The translations under genes and the position numbers were made by a program. Below are positions 1-8,854 of a stretch of DNA of 64,000 bases, piece by piece. The DNA is from Cognatilysobacter claricitrinus (GTDB lineage: Bacteria > Pseudomonadota > Gammaproteobacteria > Xanthomonadales > Xanthomonadaceae): contig NZ_BAAFZV010000001.1 in assembly GCF_045866565.1 (NCBI RefSeq), positions 806,001 through 870,000 of the forward strand, written 5' to 3'. Position 1 is the first letter of the stretch. Each line of letters begins with the position of its first letter. Below the pieces are notes generated by a model that worked only from the letters and a program-made list of their open reading frames with translations, was not told the origin of the DNA and did not search any database.

Positions 1-317
1 AGAAAGCGCCAGCGTGCGCCGAGTTCGACATCACCGAATCCCGATGCCCAGCCACCGTCCGCGCGTGCATGCGCCCACGAGCCGTGGACCGACAGCTGCA
101 CGCGCTCGCCGACGCCGCGATTGATATCGAGGTCGGGCGCGGAAAGGTCCCAGTCGCCGTTGTGCGCGCCGCCGGCCGCGGCGAGGTTGATCTCCCACAC
201 ACCCGGTCCTGGCGTGTCGGGGTCGTTGGTGATCATCGGCGGGCCGGCCTGCGCGCGCGCGGTGCCGGCCAGCGCGAGCAACGCCATCGCGACCACCGCA
301 CGCGGCGTGGCGGCCAT
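1..317 (-). CDS. Exported transporter-like protein, N-terminal part (runs off the left edge)
   Basis: The first 105 codons of a minus-strand gene are visible and the rest lies outside the window. The protein starts with a clear Sec signal (MAATPRAVVAMALLALAGTARAQ) and the mature part begins GPPMITNDPDTPGPGVWEIN. That opening is typical of a family of exported, probably outer-membrane beta-barrel proteins often annotated as transporters related to the MetA-pathway-of-phenol-degradation group. The later residues alternate polar and aromatic positions, as beta-strands do (VQLSVHGSWAHA, FGDVELGARWRF). The gene starts three bases after the stop of the COG4705 gene and so is the last visible member of the operon that begins at 3228. 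Being exported is well supported; transport function is inferred only from family resemblance. Confidence 0.7.
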   Translation of the reverse strand, partial: MAATPRAVVAMALLALAGTARAQAGPPMITNDPDTPGPGVWEINLAAAGGAHNGDWDLSAPDLDINRGVGERVQLSVHGSWAHARADGGWASGFGDVELGARWRF

Positions 318-320
318 GCG

Positions 321-1118
321 TCAGTGCGCCTTGTCCGCCGCGCGTTGCGGGAACACCAGGATGCCGACCACGATCGCGGCGACCAGCGCCAGCGAGCCCG
401 TGTAACGGCTGAGTTCGAGGCCGCCCTTGGCGATGGGTTTGTCGAGGAAATCGCCGACCACCGCACCGAGCGGGCGCGTGAGGACGAATGCCGCCCAGAA
501 CAGCGCGGTGCGAGAAACACGCGTGGTGAAGTACAGCACGGCGACCAGTGCAAGCAGGCCGCCGAAGATCGCGATGCCGCCGACGTAACCGAGCCCCTGC
601 GTGTCCGCGACCCAGTCGCCGAGCGCGGTGCCGAGCGTCTGCGAGAAGGTGATCGTCAACCAGTAGAAGAGTTCGGAACGCGTGTCGCGCACGCTGTCGA
701 CGGCGATCGTCCCGGTGGTGCGATACCAGGTGAACAACGACGCCAGCAGCAGCGCGAGCAGCAGCGACGAGCCGCCGGTGTAGCCGATGCCGAGCGAGCG
801 GTCGGCGAAGTCGGCGAGCGTGGTCCCTACGGTGGTGCTGGCGACGATCGTCGTCCAGTACATCCACGGATTGAACCTGCGGGCGCGGATCTGCAGCGCG
901 ACCGCGGCGGCGAAGATCGCGGCGAAGATTGCCGTGCCGATCAGGTAGCCCGACGCCCACACCGTCGTGCTCGCGTTCGGCGTGGTTTCGCCCAGCCACG
1001 ACATGGTCACCGCGTCGCCGCCGATCTCGCCCAGCGTGGTCGCCAGGATCTTGATGATCCAGAACGTGAGCGTGATGGCTGGAACCTTGCTCAGGTAGTC
1101 GTCGCGCGCGTCGGTCAT
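321..1118 (-). CDS. COG4705-type integral membrane protein
   Basis: 265 residues starting MTDARDDYLSKVPAITLTFWIIKI. The protein is almost entirely hydrophobic, with about eight predicted membrane segments arranged as internal repeats. Each repeat carries a motif like TLGTALGDWVADTQGLGYVGG or TTLADFADRSLGIGYTGG, pairing an acidic G-D/D-F position with a glycine-rich turn. These duplicated GD motifs are characteristic of the uncharacterised COG4705 membrane-anchored family. Function is unknown; the intramembrane acidic residues would suit a transporter. The ATG lies in an ATGA overlap with the stop of the 59-codon gene upstream, which fixes this start. Inner-membrane location is inferred. Confidence 0.8.
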   Translation of the reverse strand: MTDARDDYLSKVPAITLTFWIIKILATTLGEIGGDAVTMSWLGETTPNASTTVWASGYLIGTAIFAAIFAAAVALQIRARRFNPWMYWTTIVASTTVGTTLADFADRSLGIGYTGGSSLLLALLLASLFTWYRTTGTIAVDSVRDTRSELFYWLTITFSQTLGTALGDWVADTQGLGYVGGIAIFGGLLALVAVLYFTTRVSRTALFWAAFVLTRPLGAVVGDFLDKPIAKGGLELSRYTGSLALVAAIVVGILVFPQRAADKAH

Positions 1119-1294
1119 GGGGTTTTTCCTGCGGTGGGGGCGATGCAATGGCGGGCGCAGGGAAATGCGACCGGCCGATGACGCAAGCCGACAGCCCATC
1201 CCGTATGCCCGCGGCTCGACAGCGAGACCGCGGCGAACAGACCGAGTACGACCCAACCGGGCCCGGCGGTCTCCTCGATCACCGTGTGGATCAC
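1115..1294 (-). CDS. Small overlapping gene, 59 residues, one possible membrane segment
   Basis: An open frame starts with GTG at 1294 and ends with TGA at 1115-1117. The GTG overlaps the stop of the upstream sulfatase-fold gene (GTGA) and the stop overlaps the ATG of the downstream gene (ATGA), so the frame exactly bridges two genes by translational coupling. An AAGGAG-like ribosome site sits six bases before the GTG, inside the end of the upstream gene. The peptide begins VIHTVIEETAGPGWVVLGLF and holds one short hydrophobic stretch (GWVVLGLFAAVSL), followed by an Arg/His/Cys-rich tail. I do not recognise a family. The double overlap and ribosome site favour a real gene, but a coupling leader without a functional product is possible. 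Confidence 0.5.
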   Translation of the reverse strand: MIHTVIEETAGPGWVVLGLFAAVSLSSRGHTGWAVGLRHRPVAFPCARHCIAPTAGKTP

Positions 1295-3228
1295 GGCACG
1301 CTCCTTGCGGTGGCCGCGGCGGCGCGTGGATGCAACGCCATCGCGCCGTGCTCGAAGTCGTGCGCGGCGGTCTGGTAGTAGCTGATCGCCTCGAACGTGG
1401 TGTCGGGGTTGTCGGCGACGACCGGTTGCAGGCGGTCGTCATCCATTGCCGGTGCCAGCGTTACCGCGCGACGGTGCGGCGACAGCTGCACGAGGCGATC
1501 CCGCTTGAGCAGGCCCAGCAGCTCGTACGTGCCGATAAGCGCGCGATCGGGCGCCTGCTGGAACACGTCGACGCCGACGAACCGGCTTTGATAGTCGAAG
1601 CCCAGCAGGCCGAGCAGCGTCGGCGCGATGTCGATCTGGCTCGTGAGCCCGTCGAAACGCCCCGGCGCGATCCGCCCCGGCGCATAGATCCACATGGGGA
1701 TGTGATAGCGGAACACCGGCAAGGCGGCCTTGCCCGCGCTGGATGCGCAGTGGTCGGCGGTGATGACGAACACGGTGTCGGCGAACCACGGTTTCGATCG
1801 CGCACGACGCAGGAAATCGCCGATCGCCCAGTCGGTGTAGCGGACCGCGCTGGCGCGGTCGTGCTGCTTCCACGGGCCGCGTCCCGCGGGGAACGTATAC
1901 GGCCGATGGTTCGACGTGGTCATGACGTGCGCGAAGAAGGGCCGGTGCGCGGCGTAGTCGGCGTCGAAGCGCTTGATCGCGAGCGTGTAGAGGTCTTCGT
2001 CGGCGACGCCCCACACGGTTTCGTGGTGGACGGCGTTGTCCGGAATCTCCGTGCGGTCGTGTACCTCGTAACCGTTGTGGCCGAAGAAGTAATTCATGTT
2101 GTCGAAGGCGCCGTAGCCTCCGTACAGGAACTCGGAGTGGTAGCCGTGCGCGTTGAATACGCTGGCGAGGCTGAAGAGGTTTTCGTTATGCGGGCGCTTG
2201 ACGATCGATTCGCCGGGCGTCGGTGGCACCGATAGCGACAACGCCTCGAGTCCACGCACGGTGCGCGTGCCGGTGGCATACAGTCGCGTGAACAGCAGGC
2301 TCTGCGACGTGATCGCGTCGAGCTGCGGTGTCAACGAGAACTTCTGTCCATAGGTGCCGGAGTAGTCGGCCGAGAAGCTCTCCACGCTGATCAGCACGAC
2401 GTTGAGGCGTCGCTCGGGCGCGGCGTTGTGGATGCTGCGCGCGATGCCGGTCGGGCCGAGGAAGGTGGCGTCGGGCGTGGTGAGTGCGCGACGCACGCGT
2501 GCATCCGCCTCGGCGTCGGGAACGGTGCGGTAGAAGCGGTCGTAGTCGAGCGACGCCTGCCGGTACGCGGCGAAGAACTGGTAGATGCCATCGCCGGCGA
2601 GTTCATCGGCGTATGCGTTCGCGCCACCGTCCTTGGCCTCGGCCGAGACGAGCAGCGTGCCGAGCGTCGCCGCGAGACCCCACGCCAGCGCGACCGTGCT
2701 GCGCTGCAGGAAGGTCGATTCGTCGACGCCGATCCGCCGCCATCGCGCCGTCGCCGCGAACACCAGCACCGACATCGCGGCGATGCCGGTCAGGATCGCA
2801 CCCACCGGATACGACTGCCGGATATTGCCGAGCACCTCGGTGGTGTAGACGAGGTAGTCGACCGCGATGAAGTTGAAGCGCGACTGGAACTCCTGCCAGA
2901 ACGTCCACTCGGCGACCGCGATGAACAGCAGCGCCGCGAGCAGGACGAAGCACGTCGTCGCGATCAGCGCGCGGCCGGCCGGCCGGGTCGTCCAGCGCTT
3001 GGGCAACAGCCACAGCATCAGCACCAGCGGCACCGCGAAGTACAGCAGCGCCAGCAGGTCGTAGCCCGCGCCGATGGCGAAGATGCGCAGGTCGCCGGCG
3101 GGCGAGAACGGCAGGCTGCCGGCGATGTCGACGCGCAGGACGAGCCGCGTGAGGGTGGCAACGCCCATGAAGACGACGGCGAGCCAGGCGAGCGGTCGCC
3201 AACGGGCGGACAATGCGGGTTCGTTCAA
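1291..3228 (-). CDS. LTA-synthase family sulfatase-fold phosphoglycerol/phosphoethanolamine transferase
   Basis: 645 residues with the classic two-part plan of the LtaS/OpgB family. The N-terminal third has about five membrane segments (for example WLAVVFMGVATLTRLVLRV and LIATTCFVLLAALLFIAVAE). The C-terminal extracytoplasmic domain has the alkaline-phosphatase fold. Visible landmarks are the first metal-site strand NVVLISVESFSADYSG, the nucleophile region ATGTRTVRGLEAL (Thr about 323), FFAHVMTTSNHRPY and the metal-binding VFVITADHC. In Gram-negatives such enzymes decorate periplasmic glucans or lipid A; the substrate here is unknown. This is the first gene of a minus-strand operon and is divergent from a two-component system at 3355, which is a plausible but unproven regulator. 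Confidence 0.88.
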   Translation of the reverse strand: MNEPALSARWRPLAWLAVVFMGVATLTRLVLRVDIAGSLPFSPAGDLRIFAIGAGYDLLALLYFAVPLVLMLWLLPKRWTTRPAGRALIATTCFVLLAALLFIAVAEWTFWQEFQSRFNFIAVDYLVYTTEVLGNIRQSYPVGAILTGIAAMSVLVFAATARWRRIGVDESTFLQRSTVALAWGLAATLGTLLVSAEAKDGGANAYADELAGDGIYQFFAAYRQASLDYDRFYRTVPDAEADARVRRALTTPDATFLGPTGIARSIHNAAPERRLNVVLISVESFSADYSGTYGQKFSLTPQLDAITSQSLLFTRLYATGTRTVRGLEALSLSVPPTPGESIVKRPHNENLFSLASVFNAHGYHSEFLYGGYGAFDNMNYFFGHNGYEVHDRTEIPDNAVHHETVWGVADEDLYTLAIKRFDADYAAHRPFFAHVMTTSNHRPYTFPAGRGPWKQHDRASAVRYTDWAIGDFLRRARSKPWFADTVFVITADHCASSAGKAALPVFRYHIPMWIYAPGRIAPGRFDGLTSQIDIAPTLLGLLGFDYQSRFVGVDVFQQAPDRALIGTYELLGLLKRDRLVQLSPHRRAVTLAPAMDDDRLQPVVADNPDTTFEAISYYQTAAHDFEHGAMALHPRAAAATARSVP

Positions 3229-3354
3229 GGCGATGCGCTGTGCGGAGACGACGCGCAGCGTCGGCCGGTGCGCGTAATCGACACTCAGCCGAATCTCAGC
3301 CGAGCGTTAAGCGGCCGCACGCGCATGTGGCATCGTCGTCCCACGGAGTTGCCG

Positions 3355-4041
3355 ATGACCACCACCGCTGCCGGCCTGCGCGTCCTGCTGATCGAGGACC
3401 AGCACGACATCGCCGCCAACATCTGGGATTACCTCGAACGTCGCGGGCACGTGGTCGACCGCTGCGCGGACGGCGTGTCCGGCCTGCAACGCGCGCTGGG
3501 CGAATCCTTCGACGTGATCGTGCTCGACCTCGGGCTACCGCGGCTGGATGGCCTCGATCTCTGCCGCCAGCTGCGCGCGGCCGGGCGCGGCGTGCCGGTG
3601 CTGATGCTCACCGCCCGCGATACCCTCGACGACAAGCTGCGTGGTTATGCGGAAGGAGCCGACGACTACATGGTCAAGCCGTTCGCGATGCGCGAGCTTG
3701 AAGCGCGCCTGCGCGTGATCCATCGCGGCATCGCGGGCGTGCCGCAGGCGCATGGCGTCGGTGGCCTGCGTTACGACGCCGCCACCATGATGGCGAGCCG
3801 CGACGGGCGCTCGATCGCACTCACCCGCCTGCAGGGACGCCTGCTCGATACGCTGCTGCGCGAGTCGCCGCGCGTGGTGCCGCATGCGCGCCTGATCGAC
3901 GCGGCGTGGCAGGACGAGGCGGGCGACATCGCCGCATTGCATACGCAGATGTACGAGCTGCGCGCGCTGGTCGACAAGCCGTTCGACGCGCCGGTGATCC
4001 GGTCGGTACGCGGCATCGGCTATCGGGCGGTGGCCGAATGA
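3355..4041 (+). CDS. OmpR/PhoB-family response regulator
   Basis: 228 residues. The receiver domain (about 8-122) carries the acidic pair E14-D15, the phospho-acceptor Asp58 in VIVLDLGLPRLDG, Thr in LMLTARD and Lys in YMVKPF. The C-terminal winged-helix (about 130-225) ends in the standard SVRGIGYRA motif. The ATG at 3355 places MTTTAAGLRVLLIEDQ at the N-terminus, the normal spacing for the family; the open frame extends further upstream only through the divergent gene. Its stop overlaps the kinase start (ATGA at 4038-4041), so the two are co-translated. Likely targets nearby are its own operon and the divergent transferase operon, by inference from position. Confidence 0.92.
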   Translation: MTTTAAGLRVLLIEDQHDIAANIWDYLERRGHVVDRCADGVSGLQRALGESFDVIVLDLGLPRLDGLDLCRQLRAAGRGVPVLMLTARDTLDDKLRGYAEGADDYMVKPFAMRELEARLRVIHRGIAGVPQAHGVGGLRYDAATMMASRDGRSIALTRLQGRLLDTLLRESPRVVPHARLIDAAWQDEAGDIAALHTQMYELRALVDKPFDAPVIRSVRGIGYRAVAE

Positions 4042-5246
4042 CCACGCGCGGCACGTCGTTGCGACGCCGCGTCACCTGGGCGTCGGCGCTGCTTGGGCTG
4101 GTGATCAGCCTGCTGTTCGCCGGCGCGGTGGTGCTGGTCACCGAGGACTACGAAGCGGTGCTCGCGCATGAAATCCTGCGCGGGCAGGCCGAGGACTACA
4201 GCCTGCGTGTCGGCAGCGGCGTGGCGGCGCAACTGCCGCGCACGCAACGCCTGAGCGGTTATCGCGGCACGCCGCCGCCGCAGTACGCGAACTACACGCC
4301 CGGCGTGCACGAGGATCCCGAACACGACGGCGTGCATGTCGGCGTGTTCGACACCAGCGCGGGCCGCCTGTATTTCGTCATCGACCTCGGCGACATCGAA
4401 GTGCTGGAGCAGCACCTCAATCTGTGGCTGGCCGCCGTGATTCTCGGTGGCGTCGCGTTGTCGGGCTGGCTCGGCTGGATGTTCGGCGGCCGCGCGCTGG
4501 CGCCGGTGAGGCAACTCGCCACCGCCGTCGATGCGCTCACCGACAAGCCGGGCCCTTCGGACCTCGCATCGACGTTGCCGCCGGACGAACTCGGTGCGCT
4601 CGCACGCGCGATCGACGACTACCAGGGCCGGCTCACCGTCGCCGACGCGCAGCAGCAATCGTTCTTCGCCGACGCCAGCCACGAGCTGCGCACGCCGATC
4701 GCGGTGGTGCAGGGCGCCGCCGAAGTCCTGCTCGACGATCCGGAGCTTCCGGTCGACGCCACCGCACGCGTTGCACGACTGGAGCGCGGCGCGCAGGAAC
4801 TCGCCGATCTCACCGAGGCGATGTTCGCCGTCGCGCGCGACACGCCGGTGCGCCGCGAGGCGCTCGACATGTCCGAGCTCGCACGCGAGGCGTGGGCGGC
4901 ATGGCCGTCGGCGTCGCAGCCGGTGACGATTCGAACCGGCGGCGCGATTCCTGTCGTCGCCGCGCGCCGCGAAACCGTGCTGCTGTTGCGCATGATCGCG
5001 CGACGCGCGTTCGCCAATGCGCGCTGCATCGGCGTCGACGCGGTGCCGGGTGCTTCGGCTCCAGCCACGAACGCGATCGATGCAGTGGACGCGGCAACGG
5101 AGCAGGCGGTCGACATCGGCGGGCTCTCCGCGCTGCTTCGACGCACTGCATCGCGCGGCGGCTGGAGGGTGCATACCGGCGCGGATGGCGTCGTGCTGGA
5201 GTCCCTCGACTCGCGCACGCGGGTCCGGTTGCACGACGCGTCATAG
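4038..5246 (+). CDS. Sensor histidine kinase with degenerate ATP-binding domain
   Basis: 402 residues. Membrane segments lie near 14-36 (ALLGLVISLLFAGAVVLVT) and 133-155 (LWLAAVILGGVALSGWLGW), with a periplasmic sensor domain of about 95 residues between them. A HAMP-like linker (RALAPVRQLATAVDAL) and a normal dimerisation/phosphoacceptor helix with His215 in ASHELRTPIAV follow. After that, the expected N box and the DxGxG and GxGxG boxes of a HATPase domain cannot be found; that stretch instead reads RMIARRAFANARCIG and later GGLSALLRRTASRGG. The kinase fold is therefore eroded or highly divergent although the His box is intact. It could act mainly as a phosphatase or need another kinase. 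It is the cognate partner of the response regulator it overlaps. Confidence 0.82.
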   Translation: MTTRGTSLRRRVTWASALLGLVISLLFAGAVVLVTEDYEAVLAHEILRGQAEDYSLRVGSGVAAQLPRTQRLSGYRGTPPPQYANYTPGVHEDPEHDGVHVGVFDTSAGRLYFVIDLGDIEVLEQHLNLWLAAVILGGVALSGWLGWMFGGRALAPVRQLATAVDALTDKPGPSDLASTLPPDELGALARAIDDYQGRLTVADAQQQSFFADASHELRTPIAVVQGAAEVLLDDPELPVDATARVARLERGAQELADLTEAMFAVARDTPVRREALDMSELAREAWAAWPSASQPVTIRTGGAIPVVAARRETVLLLRMIARRAFANARCIGVDAVPGASAPATNAIDAVDAATEQAVDIGGLSALLRRTASRGGWRVHTGADGVVLESLDSRTRVRLHDAS

Positions 5247-5273
5247 GCGTCGGCCCGGGGCCGCGCGGCAGCG

Positions 5274-6599
5274 TTACTTGCCGATGCAGAAGCTCGAGAA
5301 GATGTGCCCAAGCAGATCGTCCGCATGCACGCGGCCGGTGATCGCGCCCAGCGCATCGTGCGCACGCCGCAACTGTTCGGCGGCGAGGTCGAGATGCTCG
5401 TGCGCAAGTTGCACCCGCGCCTGCGCGAGTTCGTCGCGCGCTTCGTTCAGCGCGTGCACGTGGCGCGTGCGCGCGCTGAACGCGCCCTGCGCGGTCTCCG
5501 CATTCGGCCCGAGCGCGAGCGCGTGCAGGCGGCGACGGACATCGTCGAGACCGATGCCGGTATGCGCGGACGCCGCGATGAAATCGTCGGGCGGTTGAGC
5601 GTCGAGCAGGTCGGTCTTGTTGGCGATGCGCAGCACGTGCGGCACGCCGGTGATCGCGTTCGCGACCGCGGCATGCCCCGCGATCGCATCGCGCGCATCG
5701 ACGACGACGATCGCGAGGTCGGCACGCTCGAGTTCCGCATGCGCGCGACGCATGCCTTCGCGTTCGATCGCGTCGCCGCTGTCGCGCAGGCCGGCCGTGT
5801 CGACCAGCGTGAGTTCGACGCCTTCGATGCGCACGGTCTCGCGCAGCACGTCGCGCGTGGTGCCGGCGATGTCGGTGACGATCGCGCGGTCGACGCCGGC
5901 GAGCGCATTGAGCACCGAGCTCTTGCCCGCGTTCGGCGGACCGACGATCACCGCGTGCAGGCCGTCGCGAAGTCGCCGGCCCTGTTCGGCCGCGACGAGC
6001 AATGCGTCGAGATCGCGTTCGATCGCGTCGAGCCGGCGACGCAGGTCGTCGCCACCGAGCGTGTCGATCGGTTCGTCGGCGAAGTCGATCGCGGCTTCGC
6101 AATGCACGCGCACGTGCAGGAGTTGCGCGGCGATCGCGTCCACGCGTCGCGAGAAGTCGCCGTCGAGCGCGCGTCGTGCCGCGCGTGCCGCGCGAACATC
6201 GGCGGCGGCGATCAGGTCGGCGACGGCCTCCGCCTGTGCCAGATCGAGCCGGCCTTCGAGGAACGCGCGTTCTGTAAATTCGCCCGGCCGCGCAGGCCGC
6301 GCACCGAGCGCGAGGCAGGCGTCGAGCAATTGCGCGAGCACGGCCGGGCTGCCGTGCGCCTGCAGTTCGACCACGTCCTCGCCGGTGTAGCTCGCGGGTG
6401 CGACGAACAGCAGCGCGAGGCCGTCATCGATGACGTCGTCGCCCGACCGGAACTGCACGTGATGCGCACGGCGCGGCGTCAGCGTTCGTTGCGCGATCGC
6501 CTCGCCGACGCGGCGTGCGTCGGGGCCCGACAGGCGCACGATGCCGACACCCGCGCTGCCGGCGGCGGTGGCAATGGCGGCGATGGTGTCGCGCGACAT
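5274..6599 (-). CDS. mnmE: tRNA modification GTPase MnmE
   Basis: 441 residues. With MnmG, MnmE makes the 5-carboxymethylaminomethyl modification at wobble U34 of some tRNAs. The start MSRDTIAAIATAAGSAGVGIVRLSG matches the family N-terminus; an ATG six codons earlier is less likely. The tetrahydrofolate-binding N-terminal domain is followed by a helical region and an inserted G domain with P-loop GPPNAGKSSVLNALAG, G2 IAGTTRD, G3 DTAGLRD and G4 NKTD. The protein ends in the invariant C-x-G-K (FCIGK) needed for modification. Its place next to yidC and rnpA near the origin is conserved in many Proteobacteria. Confidence 0.97.
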   Translation of the reverse strand: MSRDTIAAIATAAGSAGVGIVRLSGPDARRVGEAIAQRTLTPRRAHHVQFRSGDDVIDDGLALLFVAPASYTGEDVVELQAHGSPAVLAQLLDACLALGARPARPGEFTERAFLEGRLDLAQAEAVADLIAAADVRAARAARRALDGDFSRRVDAIAAQLLHVRVHCEAAIDFADEPIDTLGGDDLRRRLDAIERDLDALLVAAEQGRRLRDGLHAVIVGPPNAGKSSVLNALAGVDRAIVTDIAGTTRDVLRETVRIEGVELTLVDTAGLRDSGDAIEREGMRRAHAELERADLAIVVVDARDAIAGHAAVANAITGVPHVLRIANKTDLLDAQPPDDFIAASAHTGIGLDDVRRRLHALALGPNAETAQGAFSARTRHVHALNEARDELAQARVQLAHEHLDLAAEQLRRAHDALGAITGRVHADDLLGHIFSSFCIGK

Positions 6600-6654
6600 C
6601 ACGTGCGGCGTCTCCAAACGACGAGCCCGCCGGGTGGCGGGCTCGCACGCTGCG

Positions 6655-8328
6655 TCAGTTCTTCTTCACCGGCTCACCGTGCTTGCGCAGGAAGTACCAC
6701 TGCTGCGCGAGCGTGAGCAGGCCATTGGTGACCCAGTACAGCACCAGGCCCGACGGGAAGAACGCGAACATGATGCCGAACACCAGCGGCATGAACTGCA
6801 TCATCTTGGCCTGCGCCGGATCCATGCCCGCGGTCGGCGTCAGCCTCTGCGTCACGAACATCACCGCGGCGTTGATCGCCGGCAGCACGAAGTACGGATC
6901 GCGCGCGGTCAGGTCGTGGATCCACATCACCCACGGCGCGTGGCGCAGTTCCACCGACTCCGACAGCATCCAGTACAGCGCGAGGAAGATCGGCATCTGC
7001 ACGAACAACGGCAGACAGCCGCCGGCCGGATTGACTTTCTCCTTGCGGTACAGCTCCATCATCGACTGCTGGAACTGCTGGCGATCCTCGCCATGGCGTT
7101 CCTTGAGCTGCGCAAGCTTCGGCTGCAGGCGGCGCATCTTCGCCATCGAGCGGTACTGCGTGTTGGCGAGCGGAAGCAGCAGCAGCTTGATCAGCACGAC
7201 CAGGCAGATGATCGACCAGCCCCAGTTGCCGATCTTGGCGTGCAGGAAGGCGAGCACCGCGTACAGCCAACCGGCGAGCGTCGCGAACACCGTGTAGCTG
7301 CTGAAGTCGACCGCACGCTCGAGGCCCGGCACCTTCTGCGCGGCGATCTGCTCGACGCTCTTAGGGCCCACCCACAGGCGCGCTTCGGTGGTTGCGCGCT
7401 GGCCCGGTGCGACGCTGAGCGTCGGGCCGAGTTCGCGGATCACGTAGTTGGTGCCGCCGATGCCGTTCGGCGTGGCGGTCGCGAACTCGGTGGCGTCGTT
7501 CGACTGCGGGATCCACGCGGTGAAGAAGTGGTGCTGGAGGAACGCGATCCAACCGCCGGTCACCTTCTTCGACAGCGTGCCGTCGTCGACGAACTTGTTG
7601 AACGCGCGCTTCTCGTACTTGTCCTGCGGGCTGTACCAGGCCGCGCCCTGGAACGCGAACACGCGACCCGAGGTGAAGCCGCCCGTGGGCGCCGGCGGCA
7701 TGGTGCGGCTGAGCTGGCGATACACGCTGGCCTGCCACGGCGCGGTGCCGGCATTGGTGACGTCATCGCGGACGCGAACGGTGTAGCCGCCGCGGTTGAA
7801 CGTGTACGTGCGGCGGATGGTCACGCCGTTCGCGCCGGTCCACACGAACGGCACGTCGAGCGTCGCGGCGCCGGGCGCGAGCGCGTAGCTGCGCGCGGCG
7901 TCGGCCGGCACGAAGCCGGCAAGGTGGGTCGGTGCCGGGGCGCCGGTCGCGACCCAACCGCTCTGCGCGGCGAAGTAATGCGCCGGATCCGTCGAGAACA
8001 GGCGGACCGGTCGCGTCGGGTCATCGAGGTCGGCGTACGCGGGCAGGTCGGCCTGCAGCATCTGGCCGCCGTCGAGCGTCACGTCCAGCACGTCGGTGTG
8101 GACGGTGACGATGCCCGGCGTCGCGACGGGCTGCGCATTCGGCGCGGCGGCTGAAGGCACCGCGCCGGCGCCGGTCGGTGTCGGAACCGCGGCGGCGGGG
8201 TTCGCGTTGGCGGCCGTCGACGTCGGCGTCGCCGCCGGCGGCGCGGACTTCTCGCGCGACCATTCCATCCACAGCAGCGACGCCACCAACAGCCAGGCGA
8301 AGAGGAGGAAGGCGCGGGTCTGGTTCAT
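6655..8328 (-). CDS. yidC: Membrane protein insertase YidC
   Basis: 557 residues, a normal length for Gram-negative YidC. An N-terminal signal-anchor (TRAFLLFAWLLVASLLWMEW) is followed by a Pro/Ala-rich linker, a large periplasmic beta-sandwich domain (about 80-330) and the conserved five-helix insertase core at the C-terminus (GNWGWSIICLVVLIKLLLLPLA, NPAGGCLPLFVQMPIFLALYWML). The C-terminal tail is short (QQWYFLRKHGEPVKKN). The gene follows rnpA with only a 30-bp gap, so the small yidD gene that usually sits between them is missing here. YidC inserts and folds inner-membrane proteins with or without SecYEG. Confidence 0.97.
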   Translation of the reverse strand: MNQTRAFLLFAWLLVASLLWMEWSREKSAPPAATPTSTAANANPAAAVPTPTGAGAVPSAAAPNAQPVATPGIVTVHTDVLDVTLDGGQMLQADLPAYADLDDPTRPVRLFSTDPAHYFAAQSGWVATGAPAPTHLAGFVPADAARSYALAPGAATLDVPFVWTGANGVTIRRTYTFNRGGYTVRVRDDVTNAGTAPWQASVYRQLSRTMPPAPTGGFTSGRVFAFQGAAWYSPQDKYEKRAFNKFVDDGTLSKKVTGGWIAFLQHHFFTAWIPQSNDATEFATATPNGIGGTNYVIRELGPTLSVAPGQRATTEARLWVGPKSVEQIAAQKVPGLERAVDFSSYTVFATLAGWLYAVLAFLHAKIGNWGWSIICLVVLIKLLLLPLANTQYRSMAKMRRLQPKLAQLKERHGEDRQQFQQSMMELYRKEKVNPAGGCLPLFVQMPIFLALYWMLSESVELRHAPWVMWIHDLTARDPYFVLPAINAAVMFVTQRLTPTAGMDPAQAKMMQFMPLVFGIMFAFFPSGLVLYWVTNGLLTLAQQWYFLRKHGEPVKKN

Positions 8329-8358
8329 GGGCAGGCAGGCTCGTGCCGGACGCGTCGA

Positions 8359-8766
8359 TTACGCGCCGGCGGAAGGGTCGGAGGACGGCGGCGGCATTGT
8401 GCCGGCGGGGGCCGGGGCCGGCAACGCGCGGGCCCGACGCAGGAGATCGAGGAACGCCGCGCGCAATTCAAGGCCCGAGCGCTGTGCCGCGCCCGGTCGC
8501 GCGACGATGACGTAGTCGCCGGGCGCCAGCGTCGAACGGAGGCGACGGAATTCGTCGCGCAGCTGGCGCTTGATGCGATTGCGGCCGACCGCATTCGGGT
8601 CGACCTTGCGTGACACGGCAAGGCCGAGCCGCGGCGCGATCGCGTCGTCGCGGTTCCAGTGCAGGGCGAGCACGGGAAGCCCGGTGCGTCGGCCGTCCTT
8701 GAACACACGATCGAAATCGGCACGCGTTCGCACGCGCGCCGATCGGGGAAAGCGCTGGGAGTTCAT
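8359..8766 (-). CDS. rnpA: Ribonuclease P protein component
   Basis: 135 residues. RnpA binds the catalytic RNase P RNA and helps remove the 5' leader from pre-tRNAs. The start MNSQRFPRSARVRTRADFDRVF gives the normal N-terminus; the frame stays open upstream without further family similarity. The RNR signature region reads AVSRKVDPNAVGRNRIKRQLRDEFR, with the conserved basic face. The tail after the core is Pro/Ala-rich (APAPAGTMPPPSSDPSAGA) and longer than in E. coli. It lies between rpmH and yidC on the minus strand, the standard arrangement. Confidence 0.95.
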   Translation of the reverse strand: MNSQRFPRSARVRTRADFDRVFKDGRRTGLPVLALHWNRDDAIAPRLGLAVSRKVDPNAVGRNRIKRQLRDEFRRLRSTLAPGDYVIVARPGAAQRSGLELRAAFLDLLRRARALPAPAPAGTMPPPSSDPSAGA

Positions 8767-8854
8767 GGTGCGTCGTCGACGCAGGCGTCCGCGGCGATTC
8801 GGCGCGGCGCGGACGCAGCCCGGCGGATCACGCCAGGCGACCGGCCGGAGCCGA

